Below, one piece after another: positions 55,765 through 64,000 of a stretch of 64,000 nucleotides of DNA (within the stretch, counting starts at the first letter, position 1; each line of letters opens with the position of its first letter). The position numbers and the translations under genes were made by a program. Location: assembly GCA_914767715.1 (NCBI GenBank), contig OU612074.1, positions 945,501 through 1,009,500 on the forward strand, read 5' to 3'. The notes below the pieces were generated by a model. The model made no database searches, was not told the DNA's origin, and was given only the letters and a program-made list of their open reading frames with translations. The stretch comes from Membranipora membranacea (taxonomy: Eukaryota; Bryozoa; Gymnolaemata; Cheilostomatida; Membraniporidae).

Positions 55765-58700
55765 CTAAAAAGTCAATCGATCAAAGAATTGAGATAAGTG
55801 CCTAATTACCATTTCAGAACATGTCCAGGTGCACCTCTGTTCACATAATTAGAATTAATACATTTTTCTCTGTTTTTCTGCTGGATCTTATTTGACTGCC
55901 CAGACCATTGTGTGGGAAAGGACCCATAATCTTGCCACGGGTACACATTTGTCATAAGGGCAGAGGGGAATCTCTTTACTGCATGCAAACACACAGTTAA
56001 ACCTCCTGCATTTATAGTCCTGATCTGAACAGAATAGTACTGGACACTGTGAATCGCACTTGAGTAATTAGATCCCAAGTCCCATCCTTTAACCATCAGA
56101 AGGCACCAGACAGCAATATACACCAAAGTTCTAAGTAAATGCACTTGTAATAACCTGCTATCGATGGAGAATTCGCTTTGTCTATCTTGATTGATTCCAT
56201 CCATTCATAATCGTACAGTAGGGTTTTGCTTAGTTCAAGTTTTAGAAAGGAGCACAAGAAAACCTTCTAATGCTTATGGATAATTTACAGTATTGTGGTT
56301 ATTGTGGTCACAAGGGGTACATTTATGTCAAAATTGTAGAAACTGGCTCTAAAATAAATGAATGTGAGGCTACTCAGTCAACTCCTTGCCTTTCAACATT
56401 GACACACCCATAAACATATAAATACTTGTTATAGTATTTATATATTTATGGTTACACCACTTCCCACCAAGTAAAGAAATCATTTCACTGTTCAGCTTTG
56501 TGAACCATAATTACGCTAACATATGAGTATACCTCTTCATCAGAAGTATTTTCATCAGTTTCTGTATCACTCTCGTCAATGAGCTCGGGCACAGCACTTG
56601 AAGTCGTATGTTCTGAATCAATAACTGCATTCTCAGCATCAGAAAGATTAGCATCATATTTTGTGTCAGTATTGTGACTGGACTCCGGCTCAGCACTTGA
56701 CGACCTCTGTTCTGTATCAGAAACTACATCTTCATCTTCATCTTCAGTATCAGTATTGTTGTCGAACTGAGGCTTAGTGTTGTTCGAGGACCTCTGTTTA
56801 AAATATAGAGACATGACATCAGGTTGATTTTCAATCATGAAGTCTCTTCTGTCGAGAATAATTCCTGTTACACCTGTTCCAAAAAGCAATATGAAAGCAC
56901 AATGACCTCACTTCAATATTGGAGTGTACTTTTGCCCAACTGACCAAAGAAGGTAAGATATGTATGAAAAGTTTAGGGTTTGCACAGTAATAAACATTAT
57001 AAGCTGTATTTTTTTCATAAAATCAATAGTTTGCTCAATGGCCAATACCTTAAGACAATAGAGATATTATCTGGGATAGATTTATTATTATTTCTTTAAT
57101 GAACTATAAATTCTCAAACATCATGAGTTCAACCTTTGGCTGTCTCGTCAAAACAAAAGTGACTCTATGAACAATAAAAATGGAAAATGATTATGAATGA
57201 GTGAACGAGGCATTTCTCAGGCAATCGCCATGTTTCCATTTGGATTTTGAGTTGTCATCTCATGGCTTGCCCTCGAAAAATGCATCCATTCCCATGGATA
57301 GAGCTGAGGGAAAAACACGTAACATCTAAAAGTCTAACAACACCAAATTAAACTTGGGCGTGCCGCGCCGAAGTCATAGATGCTAACCGATCAGCCACTC
57401 CAACACACTGATGTTTGATGTTTGATGTTTGTTTATTTAGACATTTCCTGTATCACTCCTAAAAAGGTTGACAAAATTGAAATGTTTACATAAAAATTGA
57501 TGGAAAAATATTGCACTAGTTGAAAAATCTCATGTAGAATTCAAAAAAGCTGTTCTGCCGTTTTACAGTGCGGCATTTGCTGGGTCGGTATTTGTCGATT
57601 ACTGCTTTACGGGCGGATTTTCTTTGAGTGTTAGGTCTGATTCTATTGTTCAGCGGATGGGTATTATCTGTTGAAGTTTTTAAAAAGTGTTCGCTGCATA
57701 GAGACATTAACAAGTCGGATATATAGGGTACAGCTCAGCGCGACCTGATCCTTCGGCCTCAGTGCGAGCCGGCAGGTGTTTCGATGGCTTGAAGAGCACT
57801 GAAAATAGCCTCAGGTCAACCTCAAACTTCACATGGAAGTGCAGTGAATGTTATGCACTAGTCCAGCTTAGTGACTCCACAATTATTTCTTAATACTAAT
57901 AGATGGAAAATAGTGACATACAAAGTGAGCAGGGATACTATTGGTGATACTACTGAGCATCTCCATCAATGCTTTGATATTTCTTGCTTGAATATAGACT
58001 AAACCAGAAACAGACAGTGTAGATTATTTTTGCCACGTGTCCAATTTTTTTTCTTTTGAATGAGGGTCTGGTATTAATATCCAAATGTATGAAGAGTCAT
58101 CTTCTCTTTTTTTATAGCTATGAGCAAAAACTCAAGTAAAGTTCCCACATGACAGGCTCATCGAAATGTTATCAGCACATGAAACATTGATTTCTGTAAT
58201 GGTCTCTGCGTCCCAGCGAAGAGATGATAAGTTGATACTATTGATTTAGATTAATATTAATAATAATAATTTATTTATATCTCAGTGTCTGATACTAATA
58301 ATAATCCATGGATTACAAAGTGGACTGCGGACATGGTCAGGCAGATAATGGAGGGACATAAATCAGGAAATAAAAAGCTCTAAACAGAATGAGGCTGTCG
58401 AGAACTAGCTACTTCTTAAAATTACATCATCTTGTTGAGAAACCAAAAAAGGTTTGTTCTGACACCAAAAAGCCAGTCGGCCTTCCTACAAACTACTCTG
58501 CGCTTGAGGGAGAGATTCAATACTTTGCTGCTAAATTGACTAATAAAACTTTTGAATGCTATGAAAAACTAAATGTCAACCCAATTCCAATTAGAGCTGT
58601 AACAGAATCAGAGGCAAATGCCAACCTCTCAACATAAACGATGGTGCTGAAATAATTGAGGGTTGTCAACACGAGAAGGGTTGGGAATCCAGACAGCACA

Positions 58701-61700
58701 CCCCCAGGGTAATCAAATTGTGCTCCAACCTTCCCATCTCAAACCTGATCACCCCACTGCATGTAAAACAGTCATCACCAAGCCACTGCCGAAAATCGAC
58801 AAGCCAGGTCAACTGAATGATTAACTAGCAGTCTGTGTAAGTTAATGCTGATGCTGGTCAAGTTAAATATATTCAAGACATTGAAGCACATCATCATAAG
58901 TTTGCATACCAGCAGGGCTTTAATGACCGAGATGACAACACCAGTCTCCTAAATTCTTGATCTGAGAGCTAACAATTACTACATCTTATTTCAGTCTATA
59001 ATAATAACACTAAGATTTCAATATGCCAGTCCCAATCACTGGATTTCAATGGATCGACCTAATGCTATTTTCAGGGCTCTTCGAGCTGGTTCGCACTCAG
59101 CCCGAAAGATCAGTTTGCTACCAGCTATATCCATGGGAATTGATGCATATTTTGAGGGCGAGCCAAGAGGTGACAACACAGCTCGATCTAGGCGGACCAC
59201 AAAATTCCCATGGAAACATGGTGTCAATGTCAATTATTATTACTAGTACGTTTCCTTGTCTCTCTGCTTATCCTTATTTCTTAAGTTATCTTTCTGTCAC
59301 TATCCTAAAAATGATGGTAGACTGACAATAAACCTATACCCTATAGGAGTTTAGTTTTCGGCGGGCATTTAGGATTCGCTTTTAGCGTTGTTGCCTAGGT
59401 TGCGAATTTAGTGTATCTTAAATTAAACTCACTCACCATAGTTTCATAAACAATGTAGAATTATACAGGAATACACCTCACCAATGCATGCAAGCTAGCG
59501 TGGTGTAGTGGTCTAATTGTCTGCCTTGCAATCAGATGAAGATATATGCCCTGGGTTAGAATCCCAGCTTGGACATTTTTTTTTAATTTTCACTAGTAAG
59601 CTTACTAGCGAAATTTAGTACTAGTGAAATTTAGTACCAGGTCCAGATAGCGAAATTAAACTCTAGCTAAATTAAACTCCTATAGGGTATATATATATAT
59701 ATATATATATAATATGAAGATAAGACAAACAATGTCTGGAAATCATATATCCTAACCCAATGTTATAAACACTGGTACAACACAAGGCCGGATGCTGTCA
59801 TCTGTGCTTTTACCAGTATACCAAAGTGAGAATGTCTTATCTAAGTAATTTCAAAATTATCAAATGCCAGTGTCACGCGTGTATTTCAAATACTCTAATT
59901 TGATATGACTATATTTCTGACCTAGAAAAATAACAATATATTTTGCAACCTTTCTACTTTAAGTTGTTTCTGGTGAGCTGTCATGACATGGTCACCCTAT
60001 TTTCCGTTAGCATTTGCGACTATTGAAGTGATTGATGAGAAAGTTCAAGTTTTTTGCTGTGGCGGCTGAAATTCATTGACATCTCACAGAGCTCAGAGGG
60101 TAGCAAAAAATGATTAACAACAACTGTTTCTCCAACATGTCAATGCCAGAAAAAAAGTTGAACACTTTTTCTCACACTTTTTTCCGTACTCACTTTTTGC
60201 ACCAGCTCTTACTTGTAATGTATTACCGCTGGCATAACAGGTCAGAACTCCACCAGAGGCAGACCTGTTATTAAAGACAAGAGAAGAGTGAAACATCATG
60301 GAGACATATATCTGATCCATATACCCAGATGTAAGTTTGTTTGATAGGCTCACTGAGTAAGCATGCTATATACACAAACCATTGGATGAAAGTATTGTAA
60401 AAAGGGAAGGTTTGGTTATAGATTGATCATCATCATACCATACTTATTACACAATTTACAAAGGTTGCTCACATTTCCACTCTCACTAATCTCACTCATC
60501 CACTCAGAAATGAGACAGTAACACAATGGAGGACTACCTAGCTTGTGGAATTCTGTTTGTTTCATCTTCGAACACTCTAGCAGCAATCAGTCATGTCAGT
60601 GTATACACCAGCAGTGCTATTGAAATTTTTATTTTGCTCTTTGGTCAAATATTTTAGAAAATACAGTTTGTCACTCTTCTTGAGTAATCTAGTGTAGAAC
60701 TAACCATAAATAAGCGGATAAAAAAAGACTACATAAGGTCACAAGATCATTTACTCAGAGTATAACATATCGCATACATCCATATTAGGATAAGATAAAG
60801 ATTCCTACCATACATGTTGGGGTTTTAGCACTTACTGCCATTATTGTAATATTTAAATTAAGTTGTGGTATTATCTTGAGAAAATCTCGGTGATGTAAAG
60901 GTTTTCGAGCCATTCTAAGTAATTCATTCCGTTGCCATTATTATAAGTGTTATCTTTGTATATTGATATTACAAGGATGAAGTAAAGAGAACTAACTTCT
61001 TGCAGTAGTAATGATAAAATTATTTTTATTCACCTCTCAAGTGAGTTGTTTGATTGAGCTTTATTGCGATGCTGCATACTCTGGAAACCTCGTTCTTTAC
61101 CATGTACTAGTTTTAGATGGTCCTCATATCTAAAAAAAAAGGAATGAGGTACTCATCTTTAGAAAGGATGTCACAATGTTCGTGATTCTTGAGTGAGACA
61201 GTCAAGGTCTAGGTTTTTTTTCCTTCGGTGAGCTCCTGTGTTGTGGTTGTGCTTTCTGACTATGATATTGGTGCAATGTTGACCTTTTTTTTCCACAGAT
61301 GAACAGCAAGTCTGTTGATCAGTACGAAGTTTTTCTAATATTTCCATGGTGAAACTGCCTTTTTTCTAAGGAAGACTGTTGATATCTTGAGCAATTTGCA
61401 GTTTTTGTCGCTCTGTTGCAACAACAACAACAAAATCAGTAGCTGGGCTTTATTTTAATTTCCTACCTGCTGGAAGTTGACAGTATATCACCTTGATAAT
61501 GTAGCTTTCATAGGGGTGGCAAGAGTGCATCGAGTCATTGTTCTTCTGATAAACCTCCTGTGTCATCAGGGCCGTAGTTTAGAAAAAATGGTAGGGGAGG
61601 CAAAAGTCCGAGGCGAGTCAGAAGCATCACCAGTAAGCTCCTTCCCGCGAAATCTAAGGCATATTATAACAAGCAAATGGAAATCCCAGGAAGCTTATTC

Positions 61701-62874
61701 AACCATGGATTATTCAATTATAGTGTTTTTAGGCCACTGTGTTTAGCTTTTTAGGGGAGGCAGTGCCTCCCTGCCTCCCCTAGAACTACGGGCCTGGTCA
61801 TAACTTCTTTATACTGCTGTTCAGCAGTTTATTTTCTCAGAATCAGCAACATCCTGCTTTCTTTTCTCTCTTTGGCTGCAACAGAAGAGTCAGTAATATG
61901 GCGCTGCTGTGTGTGGGAAATACTACTGTAGAAAATGTTATTTCCACAAGACATAGATAAGATGTCACACGCTAACTATTAACACACACTATCTCCAGAA
62001 AAGCATCCACAAAGCATTTCTGCTTTTGGTAGGTGGTTCGTATTTTCATGTTTTACCTTTTTTTTCCCATTCTTACTTTTGCTTGATTGCATTCTGTATG
62101 CAAAATATTATCACCAATAGCAAAATTCTAGTCAGAAACTTTGTGAAAGCTCTCCACCAGAATAATTGTGAGAATGGGAGGTTGATGTATAGTGGAGAAG
62201 CTACTAGGCATAGCAGTGTTTTAACAACACATATCTATCTATTTTCCTCACGTTCATGTGAAATCAGCTGCTTATTAGTTTGCTGTATATATATACATAA
62301 TACCTAAAGAAAGAATTGCAGTATGTTCTACAATACATATATACATAATATATACATAGTTGACTGTAGAGATGATTAAAGATAAATGCACAGGAAAATC
62401 ATTAAAACAAATAGTCAAACAAAATAAAATCAGATCATAACTATAATAATACTGCTATGCCGCATGAATACAAACAAGGTTTAACATTAAAGTTGATAAA
62501 AATGAGAAAAATCTGACTTAAGAATAATTAAAGTAAAGAATACCGTCGTAAACATCAACTTTGAATGAATCAATATTTTTATCAAACCAAGAAAGAGCAA
62601 AACTTATCATTATGCTATATTCGCAGCAAGTATACCACCATTGTATTCAGTAGCTAAACCACCTACTGGTCGGATATGTACTTCACCGCGAACCATAATG
62701 GTCAGAAAATCTCATTTTGCTCACCTTGATTATGTTACAATGTTGTTTTTTAGTTGTATAATTGATCACGTCTTGGCTCATCAGTGTCATTCTGCGCTGC
62801 TCTCTTGTCAAAGCTGGAATACCTCCTTCAGTAAGATTTTCCAGAGATCGCTCTTCATCGGTGCAGTCGAATAC
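54751..62874 (-). CDS. Unrecognised multi-exon gene, convergent with NAV (partial model)
   Basis: Five exons can be placed on the - strand, in transcript order: 62874-62725, 61129-61034, 60264-60213, 56873-56533 (or from 56864) and 55764-54751. Junctions 61129→60264 (phase 2) and 56533→55764 (phase 0) fit directly. The other two junctions do not match in phase, so at least one exon is missing in each gap, and the 62874 exon may belong to another gene. The product has a soluble, mixed-charge N-terminal part, an acidic Ser/Glu/Asp-rich middle and a basic, Tyr-rich C-terminal part without membrane segments. The Tyr/His/Arg-rich C-terminus is reminiscent in style of ciliary microtubule-associated proteins, but I cannot name a family. 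Confidence 0.6.
56409..56452. repeat. Foldback with about 18-bp arms
   Basis: CATAAACATATAAATACT and AGTATTTATATATTTATG are complements with one mismatch around a 6-nt loop, in the intron between the last two exons of the - strand gene. Confidence 0.7.
56533..56873 (-). CDS. Penultimate exon of the unknown - strand gene: acidic region
   Basis: Acceptor CTTTTTGGAACAG, with a second AG nine bases further (start 56864) in the same phase. Donor GAAGAG|GTATAC, phase 0, matching the terminal exon. Encodes VTGIILDRRDFMIENQPDVM, SLYFKQRSSNN, then a tract of Asp/Glu/Ser/Thr with loose repeats (D-T-E/D-x plus SSSAEPES / SSAVPEL). The acidic half looks disordered; the first 30 residues look folded. Confidence 0.65.
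59339..59687. mobile_element. TA-flanked inverted-repeat element (MITE-like) with tRNA-derived core
   Basis: The ends are CCCTATAGGAGTTTAGTTT and the reverse complement of CCCTATAGGAGTTTAATTT (one mismatch in 19). Each end abuts TA (59337-59338 and 59688-59689), the target duplication expected of Tc1/mariner-type insertion. The 349-bp body has no coding capacity and holds a tRNA-like block plus short direct repeats (GCGAAATTTAGTAC-like). An (AT)n tract borders the right side. Confidence 0.7.
59494..59577 (+). other. tRNA-derived (SINE-head-like) sequence
   Basis: An A-box-like TGGTGTAGTGG, an anticodon-arm-like TCTGC/TCAGA flanking a TGC, and a T-arm with perfect CTGGG/CCCAG stem around TTAGAAT are followed by a T-run that could end Pol III transcription. 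The T-loop has A in place of the usual C, the variable region is about 14 nt, and I cannot pair an acceptor stem. It is therefore a tRNA relic rather than a working tRNA gene. Confidence 0.6.
60213..60264 (-). CDS. Small exon of the unknown - strand gene
   Basis: A good pyrimidine tract and acceptor (TCTTTAATAACAG) and donor CAA|GTAAGA flank 52 nt encoding SASGGVLTCYASGNTLQ. It starts in the phase left by the 61034 exon (giving R-SASGG) and ends in phase 0. The GG-x-L-x-CY-x-SGN pattern is loosely like the YPSGN motif of FAM194/ERICH6-type proteins, a weak resemblance from memory only. Confidence 0.55.
61034..61129 (-). CDS. Exon of the unknown - strand gene
   Basis: Acceptor TTTTTTTTTAG, donor GAGAG|GTGAAT; 96 nt with one open frame: YEDHLKLVHGKERGFQSMQH, RNKAQSNNSLE. 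It ends in phase 2, which joins the exon at 60264 exactly. Charged and helical; no known domain recognised. Confidence 0.55.
61567..61796. mobile_element. 230-bp inverted-repeat element with 5-bp target duplication (hAT-like MITE)
   Basis: Left end CAGGGCCGTAGTT and right end (reverse complement) CAGGCCCGTAGTT match at 12 of 13. Both flanks carry GTCAT (61562-61566 and 61797-61801). GGGGAGGC blocks lie inside both ends. No transposase is present. CAGGG-type ends suggest the hAT superfamily, although 5 bp is shorter than the usual 8-bp hAT duplication. Confidence 0.7.
62725..62874 (-). CDS. Intact copy of a duplicated - strand exon
   Basis: Fifty open codons ending AAG|GTGAGC (phase 0): VFDCTDEERSLENLTEGGIP, ALTREQRRMTLMSQDVINYT, TKKQHCNIIK. 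The 5' boundary is at an AG at 62875 or 62879. Homology to a decayed copy at about 63570-63700, with conserved blocks SLE-L-E--GIPAL and --RK--HCN--K and a shared donor, shows it was a coding unit. Family not recognised. Confidence 0.6.
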
Positions 62875-63555
62875 CTCACTATACCATAATTAAAAGATAG
62901 ATAATTATCATAACTCTAACATCACTAACTATTTAAAACTACTATAAGAAGCTATAAGGAGTCTATTGCGCAATCATTAAGTGCAAGCTTATTTCCTGAA
63001 ACTAAAAAGATTTGATACGCTGATTACAACACGTCCATGTTACTACAACAAAATTCAAATTGGTTTATTCCACCCAACATAAAGGTCTGGGATCGTTACA
63101 GAATATAAGAAACAAAATATGAACTGACAAAATCTTAAAACCAAATCAGGCTTTTAAGATCATTATAATTAATTTTACGAATTAAATTGAATATATCAAC
63201 AAAAAATATTTTGTGTCTTACCTTAAACTATTATCACAGTGTAACCGTCTCGTACTTCTACGCATCTCTTAGATTTCTCTCTCTTCATCATACGCGTTGT
63301 TTGTCTGAATTTGAATTAAGAATAATTGAGGCAATAAAAAATCATAATTATCAACTTGGAATGCATCAATATTTTTATCAAAACAAGAATAAGCATCATT
63401 TATGCAATTCTAGTCTAGTTACAACCATCGGCAGCATATAAACAAGTATACCCCATTGGGTTCAGTAGCTAAACTTGCAACAGTAACACATAACTGGCAG
63501 ATTTGATACACCTGGCTATCACAATGGTCAGAAAAACTCGTTTCGCTCACCTTAT

Positions 63556-63706
63556 TTCTGTTACAATGATACTTTCTTCTCACATACTCTTGCTTATACA
63601 ATGGATCGCCTCAGGGTTTATCAGTGGCATGGTGTACTCCTGTATAATCAACGCTGGGATACCTCGCTCATTAAGGGTTTCCAGAGATCAAGCTTTGGCT
63701 GTGCAG
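63556..63706 (-). pseudogene. Decayed duplicate of the 62725-62874 exon
   Basis: Aligns with the intact copy from about CTGCAC to the shared donor AAG|GTGAGC. It carries TGA where the other copy has CGA (just before SLETLNERGIPAL) and a 14-nt insertion near the 3' end that shifts the frame before the conserved YVRRKYHCNRNK. Both lesions disrupt coding, so it is probably non-functional. Confidence 0.6.
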
Positions 63707-64000
63707 TACAACACGATAACATAGCTGATTGGCATACCTCAGATGTCTATTTAACATTACAGTAACAAGCTATAAGTAATGTATTTGTCTCATCTTGTGC
63801 ATGTCAGCTGCAAACTCGTAAAGCAGAAGCTACCCGTAACAACACGCCACATATTACTAAACGAGAATGCAAATTGGATCACTCCAGACAACAAAGTGTC
63901 CTCAATCATTTCAGGAAACAACAAGAAAACTATATACAAACAGGAGCTAATTTTAAAAGAAAATCAGTCTTATAGGTACCATTTATCACTACTTATTGCA

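Larger units (their letters stand above)
56890..60212. other. Intron or unresolved region of the - strand gene
   Basis: At least one exon (phase 0 in, phase 1 out) of the - strand gene should lie here but was not identified. A basic open frame on the - strand at 57516-57713 (RIRPNTQRKSARKAVIDKYR) follows a weak acceptor but has no donor. The + strand frames at 58389-58637 and 59023-59325 resemble old mobile-element debris at best. The 349-bp inverted-repeat element sits at 59339-59687. Confidence 0.5.
62510..63970. repeat. Tandem duplication, roughly 0.8-kb units, diverged
   Basis: Two units start near 62518 and 63315. Shared anchors include TTAAGAATAATT, ATCAATATTTTTATCAAA, TTCAGTAGCTAAAC, AATGGTCAGAAAA, CCAGAGATC and AACACG...TACTA.AA. 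Divergence is moderate with indels. Each unit contains one copy of the - strand exon. The second unit may continue past the window edge. Confidence 0.7.

Noticed and set aside
55541-55768. 75-codon + strand open frame
   Set aside because: Antisense to the terminal exon of the - strand gene, which is open and protein-like over the same bases.
55806-56204. 132-codon - strand open frame between the last two exons of the unknown gene
   Set aside because: Lies in the inferred intron. Flanking exons join in phase 0 without it, and it has no matching splice sites that I can see.
57340-57420. tRNA-like A-box on the - strand
   Set aside because: An A-box-like stretch is present but no B box or cloverleaf follows, so it is too weak to call a SINE.
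57516-57713. Basic - strand frame (RKSARKAVIDKYRPSKCRTV) as a possible exon
   Set aside because: Only a weak acceptor and no donor before the stop. No family recognised.
58389-59325. + strand frames as LINE or transposase remnants
   Set aside because: No reverse transcriptase, endonuclease or transposase motif could be identified. Left as unresolved debris.
59494-59577. Functional tRNA gene
   Set aside because: The T-loop lacks the invariant C, no acceptor stem pairs, and the variable region is too long. It is called a tRNA relic instead.

Overview
The window is animal nuclear DNA. Genes are split by GT–AG introns from under 200 bp to several kb, intergenic and intronic sequence is AT-rich, and there are small non-autonomous transposons and microsatellites. 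The main gene is a neuron navigator (NAV / unc-53 / sickie family), which points to a metazoan, most likely an invertebrate. I cannot fix the phylum from sequence alone.

Layout. (1) About 5.06–53.29 kb, + strand: a NAV homologue reconstructed as 31 coding exons whose splice phases all agree (5,916 coding nt, 1,971 residues plus stop). Its parts are the C-terminal half of a CH domain, a long Ser/Pro/Lys-rich linker with an SxIP-type motif, coiled-coil segments and a C-terminal AAA-type ATPase. The first part of the CH domain is not visible and probably lies upstream of the window. At least three, possibly four, further ATG-bearing exons inside introns (8508, 9653, 24999, 40177) each end in a donor whose phase fits the next NAV exon. 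They look like alternative first exons giving progressively shorter isoforms. Exon 4 runs into seven 27-bp repeats, each starting with a splice-donor-like AGTAAGTA, all in one phase. (2) 18.76–20.81 kb, + strand: an intron-nested, single-exon gene for a leucine-rich-repeat, FN3-like, type I membrane protein. Just upstream, at 18.2 kb, is a possible alternative terminal exon. (3) 54.75 to at least 62.9 kb, - strand: a multi-exon gene I do not recognise, converging tail-to-tail on NAV. I place five exons; at least two linking exons are not found. (4) 62.5–64.0 kb: a tandem duplication of roughly 0.8 kb carrying one intact and one decayed copy of a - strand exon.

Mobile and repeat DNA includes a 349-bp TA-flanked inverted-repeat element with a tRNA-derived core (59.3 kb), a 230-bp element with CAGGG-type ends and a 5-bp target duplication (61.6 kb), several foldback hairpins, and simple repeats. 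All exon boundaries were read by eye from splice consensus, phase and family similarity; no transcript evidence was available.
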